Shown one piece after another: positions 1-8,937 of a stretch of 64,000 bases of DNA. Positions within the stretch are counted from its first letter, which is position 1, and each line of letters starts with the position of its first letter. Source of the stretch: an uncultured Monoglobus sp. GTDB taxonomy: Bacteria > Bacillota > Clostridia > Monoglobales > Monoglobaceae. Location: assembly GCA_947625055.1 (NCBI GenBank), contig CANQMT010000007.1:1-64000 (forward strand), given 5' to 3'. The notes under the pieces are model-generated. The model saw only the letters and a program-made list of their open reading frames with translations, had not been told where the DNA came from and did not search any database. The translations under genes and the position numbers were made by a program.

Positions 1-120
1 ATAGTTACTGTAAAAACCTCTGTATTTCCCATAGTTATGCAGTTTTCAGAGATTGAATATCGTGACGAAGCGCGACACGGCTGCGGCTTTGAGGGACTGC
101 TCAAGAGATATTTCGGATAA
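1..120 (+). CDS. 3' end of an unidentified gene (partial)
   Basis: An open frame runs from the first base of the window to TAA at 118-120, giving the last 39 residues of a protein that starts outside. The tail is fairly charged and ends in LLKRYFG. I do not recognise the family. A good intrinsic terminator follows 14 bases later, which supports this being the true end of a gene. Confidence 0.5.
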   Translation: MVTVKTSVFPIVMQFSEIEYRDEARHGCGFEGLLKRYFG

Positions 121-133
121 TAAAATACATATG

Positions 134-169
134 ATCACGGTCGGTCAGTAATGAGCGGTCGTGATTTTT
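134..169 (+). terminator. Intrinsic terminator after the partial gene
   Basis: Arms 134-143 (ATCACGGTCG) and 156-165 (CGGTCGTGAT) pair over 10 bp with two G:U pairs and a 12-nt loop, followed by TTTTT. It lies between the partial gene and tcdA. Confidence 0.75.
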
Positions 170-257
170 CATTAAATTGCCGCGCCCGCTCTTTTATTTG
201 AGGATCAGATCCGGACGGGCGGACTTTTTGATGAGCATGGAACGAGGAGAAATAATT

Positions 258-968
258 ATGCTTGAACAGTTTTCAAGAACAGAGCTTTTGCTCGGAAAGA
301 CGGCTTTGGAAAAGCTTGCAGCGTCACGCGTGGCCGTGTTCGGTATCGGCGGCGTGGGAGGCTTTGTTACGGAGGCGCTTGCGCGCTCGGGCATTGGTTT
401 TCTCGATTTGATCGACAGCGACGTTGTATCGCCGAGCAACATCAACCGTCAGATCATTGCCACACACAAGACACTCGGCAAATATAAGGTCGACGCCGCC
501 GCCGAAAGGATCGCGGATATCAATCCCCTTGCCGAGGTCGGAGCTTATAAGATGTTTTATATGCCGGGGAACGCGGACGCGTTTGATTTTAAAAAATATG
601 ATTACATCGTCGACGCGATCGACACGGTGACAGCGAAAATCGATCTTGTCGTCAACGCTGACAAGGCGGGCGTTCCGATCATCAGTTCAATGGGAGCCGG
701 GAATAAGCTTGATCCCGCGGCGTTTGAGGTAGCGGATTTATATGAGACTTCTGTGTGCCCTCTCGCTAAGGTAATGAGGTATGAGCTCAGGCGCAGGGGG
801 ATAAAAAAGCTTAAAGTCGTGTATTCAAAAGAAAAGCCGCGCAAAATCGACGCGCCTGCCGAGGGTGGAAAGCGCGTACCGGGAAGCGTCGCTTTTGTGC
901 CGTCCGTTTGCGGCCTGATAATTGCCGGAGAGGTGATCAAGGATTTGACCGGCGTGAACGCGGATTGA
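258..968 (+). CDS. tcdA: tRNA threonylcarbamoyladenosine dehydratase
   Basis: ThiF/MoeB/HesA-type E1-like enzyme of 236 residues that cyclises t6A37 in tRNA to ct6A in an ATP-dependent step. The nucleotide-binding glycine motif GIGGVGG lies at about residues 29-35, followed by the DLIDSD and NINRQ motifs for ATP/metal contact. MGAGNKLDP and TSVCPLAKVMRYELRRRG are typical of TcdA rather than MoeB. The ATG at 258 is preferred because GAGGAG at 244-249 precedes it; an upstream TTG at 177 has no such site. It stands alone, converging with the GH105 gene only 6 bases downstream. Confidence 0.9.
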   Translation: MLEQFSRTELLLGKTALEKLAASRVAVFGIGGVGGFVTEALARSGIGFLDLIDSDVVSPSNINRQIIATHKTLGKYKVDAAAERIADINPLAEVGAYKMFYMPGNADAFDFKKYDYIVDAIDTVTAKIDLVVNADKAGVPIISSMGAGNKLDPAAFEVADLYETSVCPLAKVMRYELRRRGIKKLKVVYSKEKPRKIDAPAEGGKRVPGSVAFVPSVCGLIIAGEVIKDLTGVNAD

Positions 969-974
969 AATTAT

Positions 975-2072
975 TTACGCAAGCTCGCACATCAGTTTCA
1001 TAAACGGGCCCGATGCCTTACAGTCGTTTTCGATTATCGGCTCGCTGAAATAATAGTCAAGTGTCCCGTCGCGGCGCAAATTTCCTTCGGGGCCGAGACC
1101 TGACACCGCGCAGCAGTTGGTTATATAAAGCGATGTCTCGTTGCCGCGTATAAAGTTTTTGAAAATTCCGTCAAGCGCGCTTTTAAGGTGCGGACGGAAT
1201 TTTTTCTCGTCAATGTAGCCGAGGCGCAGCGCCTTCGCGAGGGTATACGCGAACATTATCGTGCAGGTCGACTCCGGATAGTTGTCGCTTCGGCGGTTGT
1301 CGAGGACCTGATACCAGAGACCTTTTTCGTCCTGATACAGGACGGCGTTTGACATGATTTTGTTAAGCATATCAATGAGCGTTTTTCTGCCCGGGTGGAG
1401 AGCGGGCAGAAAATCAAGAACGTCGGCTATAGCCATTGCGAACCATCCCATGGCCCTGCCCCAAACGTTCAGAGATCTGCCCGTGTGCTTGTCGGCCCAG
1501 AAAGCGGATCTTGACTCGTCGCAGGCGTGGGCGTTGAGGCCGCACCTCGGCTCGTATGTCAGTCTTTCGGCGTTTACAAACTGCGCGACAACATCGTCAA
1601 ATCGCTCGGGATGACCGCACTCTTTGGCGTATTGCGCCGAGAACGGCTCGGCCATATAAACGCCGTCGAGCCATACCTGATTTGGGTATATGAGCTTGTG
1701 CCAGTAGGTGCCCGATTCGGTGCGCGGCTGGCGGTCAAGCTGATCTACCAGCCTTTCGGCGGCTTTGAGGTACTTTTGCTCTCCTGTTTTGTTATAAAGC
1801 CACAGGCAGTTTTTGCCGTTGTTGATATGATCAAGGTTGTAGAGGCTCGGGTCGTACTTGTTGATGCTGCCGTCATTGTTTATGAAATAATCAAAGCTCT
1901 TTTTTATATAGTCAAAATATTTTGCGTCGCCGGTTTTTTCGTAGACCATAGCCATTCCCATAAGGCAAACGCCGCGGTCATACTGCCATTTCTCGCAGAT
2001 TATCGGCCGGTTCTCACTCATTATCGTGTCGGCGAGCTTAACCGCCATGCTTAAATATTCACGCTTGTCCAT
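975..2072 (-). CDS. Glycoside hydrolase family 105/88 (unsaturated rhamnogalacturonyl hydrolase)
   Basis: A 365-residue (alpha/alpha)6-barrel protein of the YteR/YesR type, which removes the unsaturated galacturonyl unit from pectin fragments made by lyases. The catalytic-type aspartates are visible in NLDHINNG (D81) and VWLDGVYM (D136), matching YteR positions. No signal peptide is present, so it acts in the cytoplasm on imported oligosaccharides. GGAGG precedes the ATG. The neighbouring sugar isomerase/epimerase is divergent from it, so a shared intergenic control region at 2073-2243 is possible. Substrate is inferred from the family. Confidence 0.88.
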   Translation of the reverse strand: MDKREYLSMAVKLADTIMSENRPIICEKWQYDRGVCLMGMAMVYEKTGDAKYFDYIKKSFDYFINNDGSINKYDPSLYNLDHINNGKNCLWLYNKTGEQKYLKAAERLVDQLDRQPRTESGTYWHKLIYPNQVWLDGVYMAEPFSAQYAKECGHPERFDDVVAQFVNAERLTYEPRCGLNAHACDESRSAFWADKHTGRSLNVWGRAMGWFAMAIADVLDFLPALHPGRKTLIDMLNKIMSNAVLYQDEKGLWYQVLDNRRSDNYPESTCTIMFAYTLAKALRLGYIDEKKFRPHLKSALDGIFKNFIRGNETSLYITNCCAVSGLGPEGNLRRDGTLDYYFSEPIIENDCKASGPFMKLMCELA

Positions 2073-2184
2073 TATACATCCTCCGAAATTTATATATTCC
2101 GCTTAATTTTAACTTACTTGCGGCGATATCGCAAGCCCGATTTGCCGAGCGGGTCAAAAAATGTGAATTTGAACAAAAAAACTC

Positions 2185-2213
2185 TGTACAAATCCGCATT
2201 GTTGATATATAAT
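2185..2213 (+). promoter_or_regulatory. Predicted sigma-A promoter of the sugar isomerase gene
   Basis: TGTACA at 2185-2190 and a perfect TATAAT at 2208-2213, spaced 17 bp. The -35 matches consensus in only 4 of 6 positions. Confidence 0.5.
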
Positions 2214-2243
2214 TAAAGAAAAAAGCTACGAGGAGTTGAAACT

Positions 2244-3077
2244 ATGTTTAATCAGTTGAATTTTGGAATGAGGGGCCACGATACTAAGGCCAAGGATATA
2301 GAGACGCTGGCGGACACGCTTGAAAGCGTCGGCGCGACCCATGTGCAGCTCGCTCTGAAAAAGTCGTTTAAGGATATAAAATGGCGCGGCAGCGTTCTTA
2401 CGCCCGAACTCGGCAAATATATCAAGGACACGCTGGCAAGGCGCGGTGTGCGCGTTTCGGTTCTGGGATGCTACATAAATCCGGTAAACCCCGATGAGAA
2501 CAAGCGCAGGGAAGAACTTGAATGGTTCAAGGCCCACCTAAAATTCGCAAAGTATCTCGGCTGCGACATGGTTGGGACCGAAACAGGTTTTTACAACAGC
2601 ATCGAGGAGACCCATACAGAAGAGAATTATCAGCGTTTTTTGCGCAGTATGCGCGAACTTGTTGACTGCGCGGAAAAGCTCGGCAGCATAGTGGGCGTTG
2701 AGACCGTGACCAAGCACAGCATGTGGAACCCGAAAATGACAAAGCGCTTCCTTGACGAGATCAATTCGCCGAACGTGACCGTGATATTTGACCCGGTAAA
2801 TATTACCGATATGAACGATACGCAGCAGCAGCACAAGATCGTTGACGAGGTGTACGGCCTGTACGGAGACAGAATAGGCATACTGCACTTTAAGGATTTT
2901 GAGGTCATAGACGGCAAAAAAGAGGGCCGTCTCGCGGGTGACGGAGTTTATGACTATGAGTATCTTTTTAAGTATGCCAAAGAATACTCTCCGGTGATCA
3001 ACGCGATACTTGAGACCAACAGCGAGGACAACTTCCGCGCGACGGCCGCGAAGATCAAAGCGGTTTGGGACAAATAA
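2244..3077 (+). CDS. Sugar phosphate isomerase/epimerase (xylose isomerase-like TIM barrel)
   Basis: A 277-residue protein of the AP-endonuclease-2/xylose-isomerase-like TIM-barrel superfamily. Metal-ligand type acidic and histidine residues appear in order: GTETGF, GVETVTKHS, FDPVNI, HFKDFE and ETNSED near the C-terminus. Members interconvert ketoses or inositol derivatives, but the substrate cannot be read here. GAGGAG lies 8 bases before the ATG. Its position beside a pectin-type GH105 hints at sugar acid or rhamnose metabolism (inference). Confidence 0.8.
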   Translation: MFNQLNFGMRGHDTKAKDIETLADTLESVGATHVQLALKKSFKDIKWRGSVLTPELGKYIKDTLARRGVRVSVLGCYINPVNPDENKRREELEWFKAHLKFAKYLGCDMVGTETGFYNSIEETHTEENYQRFLRSMRELVDCAEKLGSIVGVETVTKHSMWNPKMTKRFLDEINSPNVTVIFDPVNITDMNDTQQQHKIVDEVYGLYGDRIGILHFKDFEVIDGKKEGRLAGDGVYDYEYLFKYAKEYSPVINAILETNSEDNFRATAAKIKAVWDK

Positions 3078-3115
3078 CGCTTCTTCGGAGACATATTGAT
3101 TTTGACGGTATTGAC

Positions 3116-3143
3116 AAAAAGCCCCGCGCCGCGCGGGGCTTTT
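3116..3143. terminator. Bidirectional terminator between convergent genes
   Basis: Perfect inverted repeat GCCCCGCGC-C-GCGCGGGGC at 3121-3139, flanked by AAAAA on the left and TTTT on the right, so it can stop transcription from both the isomerase gene and the opposite-strand OB-fold gene. Confidence 0.85.
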
Positions 3144-3150
3144 ACTTTGC

Positions 3151-3831
3151 TCAGAGGTCGTCAAAGCGCGCCTCAAGCTTTGAGATCGAAACTTCGTATG
3201 CGGTTTTGCTTATCGTCTCGTTGTCGCTTGTATATTTTCTGTATTCGCGGCTCTGGATCCTGCCCCAGATCCTAAGGTTGGTTCCCACGTCCATGCCGCG
3301 GATGTATTTCGCGTTCCGTCCCCAGGCGATGCACGGAATATAGTCGGATTTCTTGTAAGAGCGGTTGACCGCAAGCAGTATATCCGATATTTCTCGGTTA
3401 AACGGTGTGGTTCTGTATGTGGGCTTTTTACACAAAAACCCGTTTAAAAACACCTGATTGGGGTTCCCGTCGAGCTCGACCTCTCCGCACTCGCCAAGAC
3501 AGGATATCTCCTTCGCAAACACCGTCAGTATCAGCTTGTTGCCTATTCCCGAATAGTTGTTATATGAGCGGTACTGGCCTATGACGCTGACGATATCTTT
3601 AAGACGCGGCTTGTAGTCGCAAAGCAGCCGCTCCGAAACCGTGACCGGGATCAGATCCCGCTTTCCGCTCAAGCGCTCGACCGCCAGGACCGTTATGTAA
3701 TATTTTTCTCCGTAAATTTCATGCGACAGCGCGGGCAGCGTCGTTATCTCGCCCGCGAGCATCGCGATGTTATTGTTATAATAGCTGTTTTCATCATATG
3801 CGTATTCCGAAATTTCCGAAATTCCCGACAT
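3151..3831 (-). CDS. Tandem OB-fold single-stranded DNA-binding protein
   Basis: A 226-residue protein with two OB-fold halves. The second, at about residues 128-226, carries a classic SSB pattern: VFLNGFL, KPTYRTTP, ISDILLAVNR, YIPCIAWGRNA and LRIWGRIQSREY. The first half (residues 20-115) is a more divergent copy with NNIAMLAGEI. It lacks the glycine-rich linker and long acidic tail of housekeeping SSB, so it is probably an accessory SSB paralogue. GGAGG precedes the ATG. It follows the deacetylase gene by 14 bp on the same strand, so the two are likely co-transcribed. Confidence 0.75.
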   Translation of the reverse strand: MSGISEISEYAYDENSYYNNNIAMLAGEITTLPALSHEIYGEKYYITVLAVERLSGKRDLIPVTVSERLLCDYKPRLKDIVSVIGQYRSYNNYSGIGNKLILTVFAKEISCLGECGEVELDGNPNQVFLNGFLCKKPTYRTTPFNREISDILLAVNRSYKKSDYIPCIAWGRNAKYIRGMDVGTNLRIWGRIQSREYRKYTSDNETISKTAYEVSISKLEARFDDL

Positions 3832-3845
3832 TTTGCGACCTCCGA

Positions 3846-4628
3846 TTATTCATTATTTGTGCTGCATTGTTTTCCGTTTGCGTCCACTTTGTAGTTGTCT
3901 CTTAATATAAGCTCGGATATGGGAACGATCTCATATCCCTGAGCCGTCAGTTCGTCAAGTATTCTCGGCAGAGCCTCGGGCGTGTGCTTCGCCGCGTTAT
4001 GGAACAGTATGATCGCGCCGGGCTCGGCCTTGGGCACGACCCTGTTATATATCTCATCCGCCGACAGATCTTTCCAGTCAAGGCTGTCAATGCTCCATTG
4101 TATAGTGTAATATCCGCATTCTCTGGCGGTCCCCACCACCTCGTTATTATAATCGCCGTACGGCGGGCGGAACAGATCGGGCTTTCGGCCGGTTATCGCC
4201 TCGATCTTGTCGCCGCAGTCGTTTAGTTCCTGTCTCATCTTGTCGGTTGAGATCTGAGTCATATGCGGATGCTTTGACGAGTGGTTCATAACCTCGTGTC
4301 CCGCGTCCGAAAGAGCCTTGACCGATTCGGGGTACTTGTCGACCCAGTCTCCCACAACAAAAAAAGTAGCCTTAATATTCCTTTCGCCCAGTATATTGAT
4401 AAGATTTTCGGTATCTTCGTTTCCCCAAGCTGCGTCGAAGCTGATGGAGATCTTTTTGTCGTTTTCGTCCTTTTCGACGCAGTATATCGGCAGATCGCGG
4501 TCGCTGCTCGCGGCGCCTATGGCGGCGCTGCCGCTTTTGAAATAGCCGAGCGTGACAAGCGCGAAAAACATTACGGCGATGACGCCCAATATCGCTCCCG
4601 TTTTTTTGCCGACAAACCATACCTTCAT
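3846..4628 (-). CDS. Polysaccharide deacetylase, PdaB-like
   Basis: A 260-residue membrane-anchored NodB-fold deacetylase with one N-terminal transmembrane segment (about residues 10-30). Motif 1 reads SFDAAWG, with the second aspartate of the usual TFDDGP replaced, as in the sporulation deacetylases PdaB/YlxY. Motif 2 is HSSKHPHM (zinc histidines) and motif 3 RPPYGDYN. The likely substrate is peptidoglycan, perhaps during spore formation (family inference). The start at 4628 is chosen because GGAGG directly precedes it; an upstream in-frame start at 4679 would add 17 residues without a good site. Confidence 0.85.
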   Translation of the reverse strand: MKVWFVGKKTGAILGVIAVMFFALVTLGYFKSGSAAIGAASSDRDLPIYCVEKDENDKKISISFDAAWGNEDTENLINILGERNIKATFFVVGDWVDKYPESVKALSDAGHEVMNHSSKHPHMTQISTDKMRQELNDCGDKIEAITGRKPDLFRPPYGDYNNEVVGTARECGYYTIQWSIDSLDWKDLSADEIYNRVVPKAEPGAIILFHNAAKHTPEALPRILDELTAQGYEIVPISELILRDNYKVDANGKQCSTNNE

Positions 4629-4706
4629 TGTCGCCACCTCCTGAGATAATGATATGAGCGCCGTTTCCAAATTATTCAAACAACGGATTATTCCGCCATA
4701 TCTTTG

Positions 4707-4735
4707 TTGACAAAGGCAGGGGTTTGTGCTAAAAT
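4707..4735 (+). promoter_or_regulatory. Predicted sigma-A promoter of lysA
   Basis: TTGACA at 4707-4712 and TAAAAT at 4730-4735 with 17-bp spacing. The leader to the lysA ATG is only about 60 bases, too short for a lysine riboswitch. Confidence 0.75.
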
Positions 4736-4801
4736 AATATTTGGCGTATTATGTTTATGCGCGTGTTACCAAACAAATGATACTGTGATCAGGAGGAAAA
4801 A

Positions 4802-6106
4802 ATGGATTTTGTAATGAACTGTTTAAGCGTGAACCAGAAGGGAAACCTAAGTATAGGCGGCTGCGATCTTTCGAATATTGCCGCGGAGTACGGAACTCCG
4901 GCGTATGTGATGGACGAGGATGAGATCCGCAAAAATTGCCGCGTGTACACAGGCGCTATGGATAAATACTACGACGGCAAAGGAATTATACTTTACGCAA
5001 GCAAGGCCCTTTCGTGCAAATATATCTATCGCGTTATGCGCGAGGAAGGTATGGGTGTTGACGTGGTATCGGGCGGAGAGCTTTACACCGCTATCAAAGC
5101 CGGCTTCCCCGCGGAGCGCATATATTTCCACGGAAACAACAAGACGGATGACGAGATAAAAATGGCTCTCGAGTACGGCGTGGGCAGAATTGTGGCCGAC
5201 AATGTGTTTGAGCTTGAGAGCATAAACAGGATCGCGGGCGATATGGGAAAGACAGCCGACATTATGTTCAGAATAAAGCCGGGGATCGACGCGCACACCC
5301 ACAGCTTCGTGCAGACGGGCCAGATCGACTCAAAGTTCGGCGTGGCGCTTGAGACAGGCGAGGCCGAGGAGTTCGCTGTCAAGGCCGACAGCATGCCGAA
5401 CATCAACGTTGTCGGCGTTCACTGCCACATCGGATCACAGATCTTCGAGCTTGCTCCGTTTGAGCTTGCGGCCGAAAAGATGATGAATTTTATTGCCGAC
5501 ATGAAGGACAGGCACGGCATTGAGATCGACGAGCTGAATTTAGGCGGCGGCTACGGCATAAAGTACACCGAGAGCGACACGCCGATAGATTATGACAAAT
5601 ATATATGCGCGGTATCCAAGGTCGTGCGCGGCATATCCGAGAGTCGCGGCGTCAAGCTGCCGTTTATCGTTATGGAGCCCGGCCGCTCGATAGTTGCCGA
5701 GGCGGGGCTCACGGTTTACACGGTAGGCGCAGTTAAAGAGATCCCGAACATCAGAACGTATATTTCGGTTGACGGCGGCATGGGCGACAATCCGAGATAC
5801 ATACTTTATCAGAGCGAGTATGAGGCCGCGAGAGTCCGCGATCCGCTTGCCGAAAAAACGATGACCGCCACGATAGCGGGCAAGTGCTGCGAGTCGGGCG
5901 ATATCCTGGTTGAAGGCGCGGAACTGCCCGAAATTAAGGCGGGCGACCTGATCGCCGTGCTCGCGACCGGAGCGTATAACTATTCCATGGCGAGCAACTA
6001 CAACCGGATCCCGAGACCGCCGATCGTTATGGTGTCGGGCGGCAAAGCGAGACTCGCTGTGAAGCGTGAGAGTTATGACGATCTTATCGCTAATGATTTA
6101 ATATAA
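4802..6106 (+). CDS. lysA: Diaminopimelate decarboxylase
   Basis: A 434-residue fold-III PLP enzyme that decarboxylates meso-diaminopimelate to L-lysine. The PLP lysine is K68 in YASKAL. GVHCHIGSQI, the phosphate-binding GGGYGIKY, EPGRSIV and the catalytic CCESGDIL follow in family order. AGGAGG lies just before the ATG. It heads a tight run with the M50 protease (15 bp gap), scpA and scpB, a common Clostridia arrangement. Confidence 0.95.
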   Translation: MDFVMNCLSVNQKGNLSIGGCDLSNIAAEYGTPAYVMDEDEIRKNCRVYTGAMDKYYDGKGIILYASKALSCKYIYRVMREEGMGVDVVSGGELYTAIKAGFPAERIYFHGNNKTDDEIKMALEYGVGRIVADNVFELESINRIAGDMGKTADIMFRIKPGIDAHTHSFVQTGQIDSKFGVALETGEAEEFAVKADSMPNINVVGVHCHIGSQIFELAPFELAAEKMMNFIADMKDRHGIEIDELNLGGGYGIKYTESDTPIDYDKYICAVSKVVRGISESRGVKLPFIVMEPGRSIVAEAGLTVYTVGAVKEIPNIRTYISVDGGMGDNPRYILYQSEYEAARVRDPLAEKTMTATIAGKCCESGDILVEGAELPEIKAGDLIAVLATGAYNYSMASNYNRIPRPPIVMVSGGKARLAVKRESYDDLIANDLI

Positions 6107-6121
6107 GAGCGGAGGATATTT

Positions 6122-6799
6122 ATGCTGCTTAGTATTTTAAGAGGTTCGGGTTCCCCGATGGAAAAGCTGCTGATGATATTGATCTCGGTGTTCTGCGTGC
6201 TGCTGTCGCTGAGCGTTCACGAGGTCGGCCACGGCCTCGCGGCCTACGCGCTGGGAGACAGAACCGCGCAGAGCCGCGGAAGGCTCAGCCTCAACCCTAT
6301 TCATCACATTGACCCGATCGGCGGCATCTGCCTGCTTCTGTTCGGCTTCGGCTGGGCAAGGCCCGTGCCGGTAAATCCGTACAATTTTAAAAATCAAAAG
6401 AGCGGCATGGTTCTGACCTCGCTCGCGGGGCCGCTGACCAATTTCATCCTGGCGTTTATCGCCGAGTTCGGCGTGGTGATCTTGGGCGGCATGACGTTTA
6501 GATCTCAGGGCTTCGGCTTTGATCTGGCGTCGGTCGTTTACACCATATGCCTTTATATGGTGTATATGAACCTGGGACTCGGACTGTTTAACCTGATACC
6601 TATTCCGCCGCTTGACGGCTCGAAGGTGCTGGGGGCCGTGCTGCCCACCGATAAGTATTTCAGATATATGCAGTATGAGAGATACGGATTTATCATTTTG
6701 ATACTGCTCATGAATTTCGGAGTGTTTAACAGTTTTTTGAGCCTCTGCGAGAGTGGGATAATGAGTTTTTACGATATGATTATAGGCTTGTTTGTATAG
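6122..6799 (+). CDS. Site-2 protease family membrane metalloprotease (M50)
   Basis: A 225-residue multi-pass membrane protein. The zinc site HEVGH lies at residues 33-37 in the first hydrophobic segment, and the third ligand is expected in NLIPIPPLDGSKVL near residue 165. The short form, without a PDZ domain, is the common stand-alone type next to scpA. Its substrate is unknown. GGAGG precedes the ATG. Confidence 0.88.
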   Translation: MLLSILRGSGSPMEKLLMILISVFCVLLSLSVHEVGHGLAAYALGDRTAQSRGRLSLNPIHHIDPIGGICLLLFGFGWARPVPVNPYNFKNQKSGMVLTSLAGPLTNFILAFIAEFGVVILGGMTFRSQGFGFDLASVVYTICLYMVYMNLGLGLFNLIPIPPLDGSKVLGAVLPTDKYFRYMQYERYGFIILILLMNFGVFNSFLSLCESGIMSFYDMIIGLFV

Positions 6800-6812
6800 G
6801 CGGTGATTTTAA

Positions 6813-7574
6813 ATGGAACAGCTCAGTTTTAAGGTTCTCGATTTCGAGGGCCCTCTTGACTTGCTGCTCACGCTTATAAAGAAAAACAAGGTCAGTATAT
6901 ATGACATACCGATAAATCTGATAGTGAGCCAGTATTTTGATGTTATGCGCCAAATGAAGGAATATAACCTTGAAATATCCAGCGAGTTCCTTGTGCTTGC
7001 GGCGACGCTGCTTCAGATCAAATCTAGGATGCTGCTGCCAAAGCCGGATGAGGACGAGGAAGAGGATCCCCGCGAGGAGCTTGTGAGACGGCTTGAGGAA
7101 TATAAGCGGATCAAGGCCGCCGCGGCTTATCTTGATGAGAGAAAGCATATCGGCGAGGCGTATTTTTTTAAGGCTCCCGACAAGATAGAGCGTCCGCCCG
7201 CCGAGTGGAACTATTCAAAGCTCACACCCGAGAATTTGGTTCTGGCCTATAAGACAGCGTATACCAGAATGGAGCGCAGGCTCCCGCCGCCGAAGCAGTC
7301 GTTTGAGGGGATCGTGGGACACGAGAAAGTTTCGGTGCGCTCAAGGGTAACAAAACTCTGGAGCAGGATCAAACGCCGCACCAGGATCTTTTTCAAGGAA
7401 TTGTTTGTGGGCGCAAAATCAAAACCCGAAGCCGTCGCCTCATTTTTGGCGGTGCTTGAGATGGTCAAGATGAACCGGCTCAAGATCGAGTATGACGAGA
7501 GCGGCGACATATCAAATCCGATCGTCAGTCCGGGCGGAGAAGGAGAACTTGATTTGAGTGCCGTGGAGGAGTAG
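6813..7574 (+). CDS. scpA: Segregation and condensation protein A
   Basis: A 253-residue kleisin that bridges the SMC heads of condensin and binds ScpB. The N-terminal FEGPLDLLLTLIKKNKVSIYDI motif region is diagnostic, with SEFLVLAATLLQIKSRMLLP following. The C-terminal winged helix includes FLAVLEMVKMNRL. It is separated from scpB by 5 bp. The smc gene itself is not in the window. Confidence 0.95.
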   Translation: MEQLSFKVLDFEGPLDLLLTLIKKNKVSIYDIPINLIVSQYFDVMRQMKEYNLEISSEFLVLAATLLQIKSRMLLPKPDEDEEEDPREELVRRLEEYKRIKAAAAYLDERKHIGEAYFFKAPDKIERPPAEWNYSKLTPENLVLAYKTAYTRMERRLPPPKQSFEGIVGHEKVSVRSRVTKLWSRIKRRTRIFFKELFVGAKSKPEAVASFLAVLEMVKMNRLKIEYDESGDISNPIVSPGGEGELDLSAVEE

Positions 7575-7579
7575 ATTTA

Positions 7580-8155
7580 ATGGAATTAAATGAGATCAAG
7601 TCAATAATCGAGGCTCTGTTGTTCGCCGCGGGCGAGCCGGTGGAGCTCGACACGATTGCCGATATCGTGGATGTCGACAAAAAGACGCTTCAGAAGATCA
7701 TCAAGACCATGATGGACGAGTATAATTATGAGCGCCGCGGGATTCATATAATAAAACTTGAGAATTCCTACAGGATGTGCACTCGCGGCGAATATAAGGA
7801 CTATGTTTCAATGCTGATGAAGCCCGGACGGAAGCTGCAGCTCTCAAATGCAGCTATCGAAGTCCTGGCGATCGCCGCGTACAAGCAGCCTGTCACACGT
7901 TCGGCGATCGAGCATATCCGCGGGGTCAACTGCGATTACATAGTGAACAGACTGATCGAGCGCGGATTTATTGCCGAGGTCGGCAGAATGGACGACGCGC
8001 CGGGCAGGCCGATCCTTTTTGGAACCACCAAGTTTTTTTTGCAGACATTCGGTATCGAGAGCATAAGCGAGCTGCCCGAGTTTGATTCGCTGGCAGTACC
8101 CGAGGATTCCGAGCCGCTTCCCGCGGGGGATCCCGGCGTGGAGGCGGCGGAGTAA
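7580..8155 (+). CDS. scpB: Segregation and condensation protein B
   Basis: A 191-residue ScpB with two winged-helix domains: IIEALLFAAGEPV at the start and ALAIAAYKQPVTRSAIEHIRG-type second domain (here EVLAIAAYKQPVTR), then GRPILFGTTKFFLQTFG. It partners ScpA in the SMC complex. The C-terminal tail is acidic and proline-rich. Confidence 0.95.
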   Translation: MELNEIKSIIEALLFAAGEPVELDTIADIVDVDKKTLQKIIKTMMDEYNYERRGIHIIKLENSYRMCTRGEYKDYVSMLMKPGRKLQLSNAAIEVLAIAAYKQPVTRSAIEHIRGVNCDYIVNRLIERGFIAEVGRMDDAPGRPILFGTTKFFLQTFGIESISELPEFDSLAVPEDSEPLPAGDPGVEAAE

Positions 8156-8175
8156 TTTGATACGGAGGGCGGACA

Positions 8176-8937
8176 ATGAATATTATTTTGATCATACTCG
8201 CGGTAATCATTTTCCTTGTCGCCTTTTTACTGTGGTCGACCGTCACGTTTGAGATCGCCGCGAATGCAAAAAAGGTCGTTATAACAGCGAGTATGTACGG
8301 ATTTATTAAAAAGGATTTTATTTTGCCCTCGGAACCGCGGGCGGAAAAAAATCCAGAAAATAATATGTCCAAAAATTTTGAAAAGAAGACCCCGAAAAAG
8401 TCCGTTCCCAAAAATGAAGGATCCGAAAATCCCGCAGTAACCTCGGAAAAAGAGGATATATCTGCAGCAAAGCGGATCTTTGGCTCAATGTGGGACAGCG
8501 ACGTGCACTGGTTCGACTTTGCAAATATATATGACGCAATAGAAAAATACACGACGCTGATCAGCCGCGGCGGCTCCGCTTTGGCGGTGTTCCTGCGGAA
8601 AATGAAGCGGAAAATCAGAACAAAAAGGCTTGACCTTTACTTAAAGTTCGGGCTCGGTTCGCCGGATAAGACGGGCGTTGCCTACGGTGCGGCTCACGCC
8701 GTCGCAGGAAGTCTCAACGCGTTTATAAGGAGTTACTTTAAAAGCGACACGGGCCTTGTGCTGTATCTTGATCCGGACTATGTTAACTCATGTTTTGAGT
8801 TTGAATTGGGAAGTATAATTAAAACGAGAGCCGCCCATGTGCTTCACGCGCTTCTGGCCGCTCTGATAAGATTTATAATTAACTATCTGAAAGGAAGTGT
8901 TGGAAGTGTCAGGAATTTCAGACAAGCATCCGATTGA
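8176..8937 (+). CDS. DUF2953 domain protein (YtfI-like)
   Basis: A 253-residue protein with one N-terminal membrane segment (about residues 3-21), a lysine/glutamate-rich linker, and a DUF2953-type C-terminal part with the LGSPDKTGVAYGAAHAV motif region. In Bacillus, ytfI sits next to ytfJ, and the same pair occurs here, overlapping by 32 bases. GGAGG precedes the ATG. Function is unknown; the link to spores is by neighbour and family. Confidence 0.8.
   Translation: MNIILIILAVIIFLVAFLLWSTVTFEIAANAKKVVITASMYGFIKKDFILPSEPRAEKNPENNMSKNFEKKTPKKSVPKNEGSENPAVTSEKEDISAAKRIFGSMWDSDVHWFDFANIYDAIEKYTTLISRGGSALAVFLRKMKRKIRTKRLDLYLKFGLGSPDKTGVAYGAAHAVAGSLNAFIRSYFKSDTGLVLYLDPDYVNSCFEFELGSIIKTRAAHVLHALLAALIRFIINYLKGSVGSVRNFRQASD

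Noticed and set aside
4736-4801. Lysine riboswitch before lysA
   Set aside because: The leader after the promoter is about 60 bases; a lysine riboswitch needs about 180, and no conserved core is seen.
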